DNA of 64,000 nt. It comes from Geitlerinema sp. BBD 1991-9. Lineage in GTDB: Bacteria > Cyanobacteriota > Cyanobacteriia > Cyanobacteriales > Geitlerinemataceae. Below, piece after piece: positions 8,797-17,437 of the stretch. The stretch lies in assembly GCA_001657325.1 (NCBI GenBank), contig LWRO01000007.1:1-64000 (forward strand), written 5' to 3'. The notes beneath the pieces were generated by a model. It was not told the origin of the DNA. It did not search any database and was given only the letters and a program-made list of their open reading frames with translations. The first letter of the stretch is position 1, and each line of letters starts with the position of its first letter. The position numbers were made by a program, and so were the translations under genes.

Positions 8797-9440
8797 GACG
8801 CACCTCCCAAGAACTCTTGGTAGAGGTCTGGCTCCGGTGCAGCCTCGAGTTGTGCGGACACCGATCGATCCGGAAGTTGCTGTACGGGCAACATCGGCGG
8901 TCGATCGAGGTTTTGTCGCAAAAATCCCGTCGAGATCGATCGATGGTCGTGATAGTTATGACAGCCTGCTGTCCAACAACCATCCGGTGTAAACCCGTTA
9001 TGACTCGCTAAATCCCCGGCAATGATGCCCTCGTGGCAAGTCATGCACAAATCTGGCTGGAGATGAACGCCTCGATCGAACATATGGACGTGTTCGTTAT
9101 GGCAGGTGGTGCAAGTTAGAACTTCCAGCTTTTGCAGTTCTCCAGCCCAACGAGGATCTAAGAATTTTTTGCGACCGTGAGCGTCTTCAGCCATCTCGAC
9201 TTCGTGACAGCGCAAGCAGGTTTCGTTCGTCACCGGCTTGAATCCCTCGTGACAGGAGCCACAGGAGGCTTCAAATAAATAGTGACCCTCCGATGTTTCA
9301 CCGGGTAGAAATACCTGCTTGTTGTCTAGGGCGAACGACGCTGCAAACCAGACAATTAACAGGATGCAGGTCGCGTAAACCGCCATTTTGAAATTAAACA
9401 GTACCCTCCAACTAACAAAACTCGTACCTCTCAAATCCAT
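8793..9440 (-). CDS. Membrane-anchored pentaheme c-type cytochrome
   Basis: 215 residues with an uncleaved N-terminal anchor (about 19-38). Four CXXCH motifs start at 60, 75, 110 and 132. A fifth motif, C155-WTAG-C160-H161, has CX4CH spacing as in cytochrome c3 types. Topology (one anchor, external haem domain) recalls NapC/NrfH quinol dehydrogenases, but the sequence order of motifs is different, so it is not assigned to that family. GAGGG lies 7 nt before the ATG. It is directly followed by, and overlaps, the hexaheme gene, so the two probably form a membrane donor and soluble acceptor pair (inference). Confidence 0.85.
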   Translation of the reverse strand: MDLRGTSFVSWRVLFNFKMAVYATCILLIVWFAASFALDNKQVFLPGETSEGHYLFEASCGSCHEGFKPVTNETCLRCHEVEMAEDAHGRKKFLDPRWAGELQKLEVLTCTTCHNEHVHMFDRGVHLQPDLCMTCHEGIIAGDLASHNGFTPDGCWTAGCHNYHDHRSISTGFLRQNLDRPPMLPVQQLPDRSVSAQLEAAPEPDLYQEFLGGAS

Positions 9441-9481
9441 CGATATACCCTCAGATTTGCGTCTTCTTCAGAGTCGATGGA

Positions 9482-10534
9482 TTACAGCAACAACAGCCCC
9501 AAAAGTCCGAATACCAGCATGGCCACTCCACCACCGAAGATCCCAGCTGTGAGATTGGGGGGACGATTGCTCTGGGAGGTTTCAACGTTGGGGCTTTGTT
9601 CGAGCTGAACTTCAGTCTCAGAGTAGTCAGCTCCTTCTAGCATCACCTCGGTAATGACACCGTAAGCATCTACCCAAGCCTGTTTGGTTTCAGGAGTCCA
9701 GTCTGCCTTGAGGTATTGCTCGAAGGTCTTGAGCAGCGTGTTACCAACCAGAGGATAATGCTCTGGTAACGCACCATACTTGACGTGACGCGCACCCAAT
9801 CCTTGGAGCGCTTTCGTGAGTTCGCCCGGCTTGCGAAGGTTATCGATGACAAATACCAGAGACATCAGGAGTTTGTTGCCTTGCTCCTTCATGTTGGTAT
9901 GGGCAAACAAAGGTTTCGCAGCAGGATAATCTGTAAAGAGATTGTCGTAGAAACTGGCGATGAACTCGTTGGCGTGAGGTTTCACTTTCTCAAAACTCTC
10001 TTCTAGGAGTTTGACCTTGAGTCCCGTCGCTTCATCAACTTCAGGTGCAGGTGGTTCGAGTTGCACCGCATCCGGTGAGTAATCCGCTCCTTCCAACATC
10101 ACCTCGGTAATGACACTGTAAGCATCTACCCAAGCCTGCTTCGTTTCCGGTGTCCAGTCTGACTGGAGGTATTGCTCGAAGGTCTTGAGCAGCGTGTTAC
10201 CAACCAAGGGATAATGCTCTGGCAACGCACCGTATTTCACGTGGCGCGCCCCCAACCCTTTGAGCGCTTCCGTCAGCGCATCGGGCTTCTTCAAGTTCTC
10301 GACCACAAAAATCAGGGATGCCAGAAGCTTGTTCCGTTGCTCGCTCATGTTGGTCTGAGCGAACAACGGCTTGGCATCTGGGTAATCGGCGAACAGGTTT
10401 TCGTAAAAACTGCTTGCGAATTCGTTCGCGTGCGGCTTGACCTTCTCAAAACTTCGTTCTAGAAGTTCGACCTGTAACAGGGTTTCTTGAGGTGAGGTAT
10501 TTTCTTGAGATAAATCGTTAACACCTGACACCAT
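9482..10534 (-). CDS. Tandem two-domain globin with C-terminal membrane anchor
   Basis: 350 residues: two very similar flavohaemoglobin-class globin domains (about 18-152 and 171-305), then a Pro/Asn-rich linker and a C-terminal hydrophobic tail (328-350). Each domain has the key pocket residues: B10 Tyr (Y44, Y196), E7 Gln (Q66, Q218) and proximal F8 His (H98, H250) in ARHVKYGALPEHY. No FAD/NAD reductase domain. The conserved Tyr/Gln pocket is that of NO-dioxygenase or O2-binding globins. Tail anchoring would place the globins on the cytoplasmic face (no signal peptide). First gene of the leftward redox operon, with a strong GGAG ribosome-binding site. NO detoxification or gas sensing is inference. 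Confidence 0.9.
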   Translation of the reverse strand: MVSGVNDLSQENTSPQETLLQVELLERSFEKVKPHANEFASSFYENLFADYPDAKPLFAQTNMSEQRNKLLASLIFVVENLKKPDALTEALKGLGARHVKYGALPEHYPLVGNTLLKTFEQYLQSDWTPETKQAWVDAYSVITEVMLEGADYSPDAVQLEPPAPEVDEATGLKVKLLEESFEKVKPHANEFIASFYDNLFTDYPAAKPLFAHTNMKEQGNKLLMSLVFVIDNLRKPGELTKALQGLGARHVKYGALPEHYPLVGNTLLKTFEQYLKADWTPETKQAWVDAYGVITEVMLEGADYSETEVQLEQSPNVETSQSNRPPNLTAGIFGGGVAMLVFGLLGLLLL

Positions 10535-11209
10535 AACGCTCCTCTCCTAGTGCAAAAAAGACTCTTCTCAATCAAAAACGGCTGACGCAACTCAGAACTC
10601 TACACGCAAAAGCTCTCTTTCTTTCGTAACCTTTTCTTGGCGCTCGATTGAACGAATTGGCTGACTGGGGTTAAAGACCGATCGATCGACTGACCTCCTA
10701 ACTCTAAAATCTCCTGCCGTGTCAATTTGAATGCAAGATCCCAAAGGGCAATCGCAGCAGAAGAAATATCTGCCGACCTCACAAACCTCAGCTTTACAAC
10801 GCTTGTCATACCAACAAACTCGAAGCAGAGATTATGGGATCGAACTGATTGCTTTTGTAAAAAAAAATACACAATCAGGCTTGGTAATGCTTTTATTGCA
10901 ATATATCGATGCTTTTTATGCATAAATTACTTGTGAAGCGCACTGCCTATATTAGTGTTGTTTATTAGAGAATCTTGGATCGGTCGATCGCCTGAAATCT
11001 TTGTTTGGCAATCGTTTTGGTTTTGTAAACCGAGATCGCTTAGATCGCTGTAAATCCTTATTCTTCAAAGAATTCAAATTATTAATACTTTTTTAAAAAT
11101 ATAAAAATTAGATATTAGATATACTTATATTGTATTTTTTAATACATTTTTTTTGAAATGAAGCGGAAATGGTTGAATAAGAATTTCATATTGCAAAAAT
11201 AGAGCTGTT
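10535..11209. promoter_or_regulatory. Divergent intergenic region between the globin operon and ccsB
   Basis: 675 bp separate the two divergent halves of the redox island, so both promoters must lie here. Short opposing frames at 10600-10936 lack family features and are not called. The right half (11080-11160) is strongly AT-rich. Shared control of both operons is likely from the layout. Confidence 0.55.
11131..11146. promoter_or_regulatory. Inverted repeat, candidate operator
   Basis: TGTATT-TTTT-AATACA, a perfect 6-bp dyad about 64 bp before the ccsB start. It loosely resembles AT-rich NsrR-type dyads, but no regulator is identified and such dyads arise by chance in AT-rich DNA. Confidence 0.25.
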
Positions 11210-13036
11210 GTGAAATCTAAACTTATTCGTTTTTTGGGATCGATACAGTTGGCAATTCCATTACTAATGGCAATTGCATTGATTCTGATTGGAGCTACAT
11301 TTTACGAATCAAAAGTTGGTTCGGCAACGGTTCAACGCGAAATTTATAAAAGTGTTTGGTTTGGCGCATTGATGTTCGGATTGGCGCTAAATTTAGGAAT
11401 CTCCACACTGACCCGCTATCCCTGGCGCGGGGCGCGTAAGGTGGGATTTGCCCTCACCCACATTGGACTGATTTGGCTCGTTGCTGGTTCGGCCGCCGTA
11501 ATTCACCTCAATACAGAAGGGATGCTGCGGTTGCGTACCGACAGCGGCCCGAGTCATCAGGTGCGCGTGGACGGTGATTTACTAGAGGCGATCGCCCCCG
11601 ATCGAACCCACGAGCAAACCGACATTTTCGTCAAACCAGACGGGTCAGTCTATCCCAAACAGTTAGCCGGACTGTCGTTGCTGGGCTACAGCAACAACGC
11701 CATTAAAACCGTTGCCTTCACGGATGGGGCTGTGGTGGATAACCTGGCGGTGAAGCTACAGTTGAGCAGCGATCGAATGGGGCAAACCTTAGAACGCTGG
11801 ATTGCCGAGGCTCCTGCTGCGTATCGCCAAGTCGATATCGGCCCGGCTCGATTAGAAATTGCCCGAGCGGATAGCGAGCGTGAGTTGCAAGCGCTACTCA
11901 GTCCACCCGATCGAGATCCAGGCCAATTCGGCACGCTACAAATCCGAACGAACGATCGATCGATCTCCCTCGATCTGCAACAATTTCTCGGTCGATCGAC
12001 GCAACTCCCGAACGGGATCGAGATCGAAGTTCTCAACGTTTGGCCGGACTTCCGCCTCGATGCCAACAACCAACCCACCTCCGCCTCCGATCGATTTCGC
12101 AATCCCGCCGTACAGCTGGCATTGCGCGAGGGAAACATCCAAGAACGCTGGTTTGTCTTTAGCAACCCCGGCTTTGCGCCGATTCGATCGCGTGACGAGA
12201 TCGCTCTCGACATCACCTACGACGCACCGGCGACGACTGCTGACTACTTCCGAGTTGTGGTATCCCCGACTCGCCAGCTCTTTTATGCCGCTCGATCCTC
12301 GCAAGGCTTTATCTCCGGCGAGTTAGAACCCAGTCGATCGATCGCCCCTGGCTGGGCTGACTTTCAAATCTCGATCGCAGAAACCATCGATCGCGCTCGA
12401 ATTCAACGCTCGATCGTCCCCGTTACCCCTGTCGCGCAAGGAACACTTGCCGATCGAGGAACTCCAGCGCTACACGTTGCCACTGCTGATGGTGTCGATC
12501 GTTGGCTCCTCTGGGGCGAACCCACGACGATCGACACAGACGAAGGGAGCTACTTCGCTGCCTTCAGTCCCAAACTCCTGCAACTTCCCTTTGACGTTCG
12601 ACTGGAAGATTTCATCGTAGAGCGCAACGAAGGCAGCGAGTCCGTGGCTATGTGGACGAGCCAAATCGCACTCACCGATCCCCACACGGGGCAATCCGTG
12701 CAGCGCAAGGTTTGGATGAACCATCCCACCTGGTTTAAAGGTTGGAAGTTGGCTCAAGCATCTTGGAATCCTGGCGATTTGCAACAGTCCACACTACAAG
12801 TCAAGCGCGAACCTTGGTGGGTGACGGCGATAACTTGGACGGGATCGTTACTGGTGGTAATGGGTATTGGCACCCTGTTCTACGGCTCGGCCATCGCCAA
12901 GCGCCTCCGCAAGTCTTCTCATTCCCTCTCTCAACCCATCCCCGATGTCGCCGACAGCGATCGATCTCGAGATACAACTACACCAGAAGTTGCATCACCA
13001 GAGGGTGCATCCCAACTCGCCATTACGAGCAAATAG
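11210..13036 (+). CDS. ccsB: Cytochrome c biogenesis protein, ResB/Ccs1 family
   Basis: 608 residues from a GTG. Membrane segments lie near residues 10-30, 45-62 and 75-95, then a large external domain (about 100-540), then a final membrane segment (WWVTAITW to TLFYGSAI). ResB/Ccs1 works with CcsA to relay and attach haem to apocytochromes c (system II). The N-terminal FLGSIQLAIPLLMAIALILIG is the typical ResB opening. It is longer than the usual cyanobacterial housekeeping Ccs1, and its partner ccsA has a non-cyanobacterial-looking extension, suggesting an acquired, dedicated copy. About 80 bp upstream of ccsA in the same operon. Confidence 0.88.
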   Translation: MKSKLIRFLGSIQLAIPLLMAIALILIGATFYESKVGSATVQREIYKSVWFGALMFGLALNLGISTLTRYPWRGARKVGFALTHIGLIWLVAGSAAVIHLNTEGMLRLRTDSGPSHQVRVDGDLLEAIAPDRTHEQTDIFVKPDGSVYPKQLAGLSLLGYSNNAIKTVAFTDGAVVDNLAVKLQLSSDRMGQTLERWIAEAPAAYRQVDIGPARLEIARADSERELQALLSPPDRDPGQFGTLQIRTNDRSISLDLQQFLGRSTQLPNGIEIEVLNVWPDFRLDANNQPTSASDRFRNPAVQLALREGNIQERWFVFSNPGFAPIRSRDEIALDITYDAPATTADYFRVVVSPTRQLFYAARSSQGFISGELEPSRSIAPGWADFQISIAETIDRARIQRSIVPVTPVAQGTLADRGTPALHVATADGVDRWLLWGEPTTIDTDEGSYFAAFSPKLLQLPFDVRLEDFIVERNEGSESVAMWTSQIALTDPHTGQSVQRKVWMNHPTWFKGWKLAQASWNPGDLQQSTLQVKREPWWVTAITWTGSLLVVMGIGTLFYGSAIAKRLRKSSHSLSQPIPDVADSDRSRDTTTPEVASPEGASQLAITSK

Positions 13037-13115
13037 CGATCGAACATCCATTGAAAACTCACTACTGCGATCTCGAGATTCCCCAACTTTCCTAAATTCA
13101 TCCACCTCTTCGTTT

Positions 13116-14813
13116 ATGAACGTACTGAAATTTCTCATTGGCTTGTGTTTAGGCTGCATCCTCATCGCGATGCCTCTGAGTCAATTCCAACCGGACAGCC
13201 TGGACTCCTTGCGAACCCTTGCCGTACAGCTCGACGGACGCAAAAAGCCACTCGACACCGTTGCCAGAGAAACCGTCGCCAAAATTTACGGCTCCACCAC
13301 CTACACCTCAGCTGAGGGTAACACCGAGGATGCCCTCAGTACCTACTTGTCCCTGTGGTTTAACACCCGCAACTGGAACGAAGAACCGATCGTGTTGGTG
13401 AGCTATCGTCCGTTAAAAGAAGCCGTGGGTTTAGACCTCGATCGCAAGCACTTTACGTTCCAAGAAGTAATGGCCAACGCCAAACTCGGAACCCTCGTCC
13501 GGCAAGCTCGCGACGCGCAACTCAACGACGAAACCCTCAGCCGTGATCGACGGGAAGCTCTCACGATCGAGGATCGCCTGACGCTGTTGTTTAACTCAGT
13601 CGGCAATACGCACCTCCCGATCGTTCCCCACCCCTCTGACCCCAAAGGAACTTGGTTTGGAATTGCCGATGCCCAACAGCTCTATTCCCCTGAAGCCGTT
13701 GCACCGTCGATCGCTCAGTTTGAAGTGATGCAGCAAACCCTGTTAAGAGGTGGAACGAGTCATTTGTCGATCGTCGGTCAGCTTGCCACTGAATTCAAGC
13801 AAAGCCTCCAAGCCTTGAGTCAGAACATCTATCCCGCAGACTCAATCCTCGAACGCGAAGTTCATTTCAACCGCTTTCATCCCTTTGCCAAAGCTTGGAT
13901 ACTATACAGCATTGCATTCGCGATCGCGGTTGCGAGTTTCTGGCTCAAACCTTGGAATCTCTACTGGAGTGCCATCGGTCTATTTACGGCGGGGATTGGG
14001 GTACAAAGCTACGGCTTCTTACTGCGGATGCAGATTGCGGGTCGTCCCCCAGTGACCAATATGTATGAGTCTGTGGTGTGGGTCGGGTTTGGGATTGCCG
14101 CGATCGCCCTCGCGTTTGAACTCATCTCGCGCGCCCGCTACTACCTCATCGCAGCGGCTCCCCTTGCAGTGGCGTGTTTGTTACTCGCCGACAGCTTACC
14201 GGCCGTACTCGATCCCAGTATTGCGCCGCTCGTGCCAGTGTTGCGCGATAACTTCTGGCTGAGTGTTCACGTTCCAACGATTGCGCTGAGTTACGCGAGT
14301 TTCGCTCTCGCGTTCGGCCTCGGTCACGTCGCGCTCGGGAATACCTTGTTTGCCCCTCATGCAAGCCAGCGATTTAAAACCTTGTCGCAGCTGAACTATC
14401 GGGTTTTGCAAGTCGGCGTTCTCCTCCTCACTGCGGGCATTATCCTAGGAGGAATTTGGGCGCACTTCTCCTGGGGCCGTTTCTGGGGTTGGGACCCGAA
14501 AGAGACTTGGGCTTTGATTGCGCTGCTGTGTTATCTCGTCCCCCTGCACGGTCGCTTAGTCGGCTGGATTGGTGACTTTGGCGTGAACGTGGCCAGCATT
14601 GTCTCGTTCAATGCAGTATTAATGGCGTGGTACGGCGTTAACTTCGTACTCGGTACGGGCCTTCATAGCTACGGCTTTGGCACAGGAGGTTCCGAGTTAC
14701 TCATTGCAGGAGTCGTCGGTCTGGATTTGCTGTTTGTTTCGATCGTGGCGGTTCGTCACGCTGGCTGGCTACAGCGTCCCACCATCCGCACACCGGAGCT
14801 ATCCAGTAATTAA
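13116..14813 (+). CDS. ccsA: Cytochrome c biogenesis protein CcsA with extra N-terminal domain
   Basis: 565 residues from the ATG at 13116. The N-terminal membrane anchor is followed by an extracytoplasmic domain beginning LRTLAVQLDGRKKPLDT. This is a landmark of long CcsA proteins from Planctomycetes and deltaproteobacterial-type genomes (recalled). The C-terminal half (from about 245) is multi-pass. It contains the tryptophan-rich haem-handling loop (FWGWDPKETWALI, about 457-469) and conserved histidines (VHVPTIALSYASFA; PLHGR; GLHSYGF). Together with ccsB it forms the haem lyase for c-type cytochromes. The canonical cyanobacterial CcsA is near 320-350 aa, so this is a different lineage. 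Confidence 0.92.
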   Translation: MNVLKFLIGLCLGCILIAMPLSQFQPDSLDSLRTLAVQLDGRKKPLDTVARETVAKIYGSTTYTSAEGNTEDALSTYLSLWFNTRNWNEEPIVLVSYRPLKEAVGLDLDRKHFTFQEVMANAKLGTLVRQARDAQLNDETLSRDRREALTIEDRLTLLFNSVGNTHLPIVPHPSDPKGTWFGIADAQQLYSPEAVAPSIAQFEVMQQTLLRGGTSHLSIVGQLATEFKQSLQALSQNIYPADSILEREVHFNRFHPFAKAWILYSIAFAIAVASFWLKPWNLYWSAIGLFTAGIGVQSYGFLLRMQIAGRPPVTNMYESVVWVGFGIAAIALAFELISRARYYLIAAAPLAVACLLLADSLPAVLDPSIAPLVPVLRDNFWLSVHVPTIALSYASFALAFGLGHVALGNTLFAPHASQRFKTLSQLNYRVLQVGVLLLTAGIILGGIWAHFSWGRFWGWDPKETWALIALLCYLVPLHGRLVGWIGDFGVNVASIVSFNAVLMAWYGVNFVLGTGLHSYGFGTGGSELLIAGVVGLDLLFVSIVAVRHAGWLQRPTIRTPELSSN

Positions 14814-14904
14814 CAATGTCAGTCGAGGCCTTTTTATAAAGTGCTTCCCCGTTCTCTGTCGATTTTCCCTTTCGCGTCCAAACCTTCAACGAATCATTAT
14901 TCCT

Positions 14905-15357
14905 ATGAAACGTCGTGAATTTATGAACTGGGTGGGGCTGGGAATGTTAGCCAGTTCGCTCCCTGTGGCGCTGGCCGCCTGTCAACCCTCTGAAACACCG
15001 TCGGATACCGAAACTGAAAAAGTGGATTCTTCCCCCCGAGAAGATGGTTTTGCAGCTGTGGGTACCGTCGCCGAACTGGATGAAGCCGGGGTAATATCTG
15101 ATAAATCGTTTTTCGCGGGAGCCGTTGCCGTTATCCGCGATCCTGCTGACGAGACAGCGGCGATCGCCGTCAATTCGATGTGTACCCATCAGGGCTGTAG
15201 TGTGGTGTGGAACGGCGAAACTAAGCTGTTTGCCTGTCCCTGTCACGGTTCTAAGTTCAATCCAGATGGTAGTGTGACTGAGGGGCCGGCTGGAGAACCG
15301 CTAGGTCGATTCGATGTCAAGATCGAAGAGGATCTCGTGTTGGTGAAGGCGCAATAA
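14905..15357 (+). CDS. Tat-exported Rieske [2Fe-2S] lipoprotein
   Basis: 150 residues. The N-terminus is twin-arginine (KRREFMNW) with a lipobox ending at C26, so it is probably exported folded and lipid-anchored. After an acidic linker the Rieske fold has the two ligand boxes, C93-T-H95-Q-G-C98 and C111-P-C113-H114-G-S. Ligands are C93, H95, C111 and H114, and C98/C113 form the disulfide. It is smaller than PetC and lacks the PetC N-terminal membrane helix. Third gene of the ccsB-ccsA operon, 91 bp downstream. It probably shuttles electrons between the cytochrome b and the external cytochromes c (inference). Confidence 0.92.
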   Translation: MKRREFMNWVGLGMLASSLPVALAACQPSETPSDTETEKVDSSPREDGFAAVGTVAELDEAGVISDKSFFAGAVAVIRDPADETAAIAVNSMCTHQGCSVVWNGETKLFACPCHGSKFNPDGSVTEGPAGEPLGRFDVKIEEDLVLVKAQ

Positions 15358-15361
15358 ATCC

Positions 15362-15403
15362 TACTGGCTCTTCCTCTGAGCAAGGGGAGGAGCTAGGAGG
15401 TAA
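15362..15403 (+). terminator. Possible hairpin after the Rieske gene
   Basis: CTGGCTCTTCCTC pairs imperfectly with GGGGAGGAGCTAG just after the Rieske stop. There is no clear T run, so this is a weak call. Confidence 0.3.
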
Positions 15404-15520
15404 GGGGATTATAAAACGTAGAAGGTTGTCGATCGATCGGCTAGAAACTTCAATATTGTCGATCTTCATCGTAATTCTGCGAAAGTCCGTCCCCAGCCAT
15501 TCCTTCAATCTCAGCGCAAA

Positions 15521-16144
15521 CTAACCCCCAATGCAAACAGTTGGATTGCCGCCGACAATAATATTTTTCGGGCCGAGTGCTTCTTGAAGGGTGTCTCCCA
15601 TCCGACAGGCAGGCAATCCGTTAATCAACACGGTTTTGCTCCCACTGGTCACGACACCGGGCCCGTGAGGGATTAACGGTGGGGGTGGTGTCGCACAGAC
15701 GTGAATGCTCGTTCCTCCCGCAGCGGCAGTCGTGATGAGGTCTGCCATTGCTTTCGCTTCGTCGAACTTCTTTTTATCGGCATAAGCTTTCGCTGCACTT
15801 TCGTACATCGTCCCTTTTGTCAGTTCTTCTGCTGCTTCGGCTAGCGCAACGGCTCTGGCTGATTCTTTCTTGGCTCGTTCGAGATTCGCAACTTGCGCTT
15901 GGGGAAGAGCCAGCCAAGCGGGTTGACCTCCGATGAGAACGTTTGGACTTACCGGGCCTCCGGTTAAGACAGGCGGAATTGGATGCAACACCGGATCGCC
16001 GACTCTCGCCGCAGACATCTGACCGGATTGTCTGAGTTGCTGGGAAAGTTCGGCCGCCTGCTTTTCTTCCAAAGCCAGTTTAGCCTCTGCTTTTGCCACT
16101 GCTGCATCGGCAACGGGAGAATTGCTTGGCTCGAATCCGCTCAT
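15521..16144 (-). CDS. PAAR-like spike-tip protein with a helical insertion
   Basis: 207 residues from the ATG at 16144 (AAAGG upstream). The PAAR-like repeat is split. ARVGDPVLHPIPPVLTGGP plus SPNVLIGGQPAW form the first half. HVCATPPPPLIPHGP, GSKTVLINGLPACRMGD and NIIVGGNPTVCIGG form the second half. About 70 residues of Ala/Lys/Glu-rich helix (EAAEELTKGTMYESAAKAYA) lie between. A second helical stretch precedes the domain (about 12-42). PAAR proteins cap the VgrG-type spike of CIS and T6SS particles and can carry cargo. It stands apart from the other CIS genes, about 35 kb from the spike gene. Confidence 0.82.
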   Translation of the reverse strand: MSGFEPSNSPVADAAVAKAEAKLALEEKQAAELSQQLRQSGQMSAARVGDPVLHPIPPVLTGGPVSPNVLIGGQPAWLALPQAQVANLERAKKESARAVALAEAAEELTKGTMYESAAKAYADKKKFDEAKAMADLITTAAAGGTSIHVCATPPPPLIPHGPGVVTSGSKTVLINGLPACRMGDTLQEALGPKNIIVGGNPTVCIGG

Positions 16145-16749
16145 CGGTTTGGCCTTTGGATGGAGTTCTAGGTTTATTAAAGCATTTGGAAATAAGAGTG
16201 GCTGGTTGGATCGATCGATTTGAGTCAAATTTTAAGTGAGATTTTGAGTAAAATTTTGTGAAGATCGATCGACTTAATTCAAGAGCTGCTCTAAAAAGAG
16301 TTTTTCTAGAGAAGTTTCTAGGATAAAAAAAGCAAGAGATATGATACTTTTTCGACTCAGTTCCTGCTACATTTTGTAACCGTTTGATGTCGGATTTTAA
16401 AAAATGTTAATTTTTTTAATTTTACATTTGAAAGAATTTGAATTGTCGATCTTCAGTATCTTTAGGTACGCCAAACACATTCAGTCGAAAAAGATTGTTA
16501 AACAGCTAGGTTCGGAGAACGAGCATCTTCACAACCTTCAAGTCTTTGTCGTTCCCGAGATCGATCGATTCCATAAAGAAGCAGAACGGAATTATCCTAA
16601 AACGGAAATATGAAAATTTATCTGCAAATGCTGGATTACTTGCGGTTACTCACGTTGGAGTATTTGAAGATACGGCAAACGACGCAGCAAATTCCGGCAT
16701 AATTGAAGATAGATCCTTCCATCCCTCATGCCAAAAACGCGATCGAACT
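16145..16749. other. Intergenic region
   Basis: No supported gene. Two short frames (16404-16613 and 16546-16791) overlap each other and have no recognisable features. The region 16230-16400 is AT-rich and would hold the promoter for the PAAR gene. Confidence 0.4.
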
Positions 16750-17154
16750 TCAAAGAAATACACTGATATTCACAGAAAAGAAATTAGCTAAAGCCTTCGC
16801 TTGAGGTTGAGGGATGCTAATGTCACAAGTCCCGTTGATAATTTCAGAAACAACCTCTGCGGAACCCAACACTCCGACTAAGTGCTTTGGAGTAATTCCA
16901 TTGGATTCCATCAAATGCAAGATTGTCGAATGGGGTGAGCCTTCAGGGATTGGGTAATGTTCTTCCTCAAACTTCTCAATTAAGGCAACCAAAAGGTCTA
17001 AAATAGCATTCTCCTCAGCAGTACGATTCGCTTTATGTTCGAGTTCGCTGGCAAACGAAATTGCGCGATCGTTTTCTGCTTCAGTTTCAATCACTTTGGG
17101 TTGATAGAATGCCAATAATTGTGCGTAGGATTCAGGATTAATAGTAAGGGTCAT
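16750..17154 (-). CDS. HigA-like helix-turn-helix antitoxin
   Basis: 134 residues from the ATG at 17154 (MTLTINPESYAQLL). The N-terminal half is helical and the C-terminal half is an Xre-type helix-turn-helix (MESNGITPKHLVGVLGSAEVV, a HigA-like segment). Such proteins normally pair with a HigB toxin, but none is adjacent. It overlaps the end of the DUF5615 gene by 17 bp, giving a three-gene set DUF433-DUF5615-HigA-like. It may repress this operon (inference). Confidence 0.75.
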   Translation of the reverse strand: MTLTINPESYAQLLAFYQPKVIETEAENDRAISFASELEHKANRTAEENAILDLLVALIEKFEEEHYPIPEGSPHSTILHLMESNGITPKHLVGVLGSAEVVSEIINGTCDISIPQPQAKALANFFSVNISVFL

Positions 17155-17437
17155 TCTTCCAGCTATCTTTGTCATATTCAGCGTGAGTCAAAATATAGGC
17201 GATCGAACTGTCGGGTATGATGACACCTTTCGGTGATGGTAGTCGCAAACGATAGATGAGTTCACCATAGTCACGATCGAAGGTCAAAATTATTCGTTTC
17301 TCGTTAGCTGCACGGGTCAAGACTGCTCGATCGTCAATTCCTGGGGAGTCTTCAGTCACCGAAGCGATGTTATAACCTGCCCGTCGTATCGTCCTAACAC
17401 TGGGCAAGGGACAGTTCTCATTCGCTAAAAACTGCAT
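17138..17437 (-). CDS. DUF5615 PIN-like protein
   Basis: 99 residues. It opens with MQFLANENCPLPSVRTIRRAG, the PIN-like acidic start (D/E-N) of DUF5615. LTFDRDYGEL provides the second acidic cluster. DUF5615 proteins are paired with DUF433 proteins as a predicted toxin-antitoxin or regulatory pair. The C-terminus is a little unlike the family norm and runs into the HigA-like gene. The overlap with DUF433 is one base, so the genes are coupled. Confidence 0.8.
   Translation of the reverse strand: MQFLANENCPLPSVRTIRRAGYNIASVTEDSPGIDDRAVLTRAANEKRIILTFDRDYGELIYRLRLPSPKGVIIPDSSIAYILTHAEYDKDSWKNDPYY

Noticed and set aside
8619-9011. Frames of 106-130 codons on the plus strand and one on the minus strand across the cytochrome genes
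   Set aside because: Shadows of the two multihaem cytochromes; composition Arg/Ser-rich and no homology recognised.
8793-9440. Calling the pentaheme protein NrfH or NapC
   Set aside because: Same topology but the haem-motif order, the CX4CH site and the absence of NrfA argue against the assignment.
10600-10936. Opposing frames in the divergent redox promoter region
   Set aside because: Mutually overlapping on both strands, without family features, in a region that must hold two promoters.
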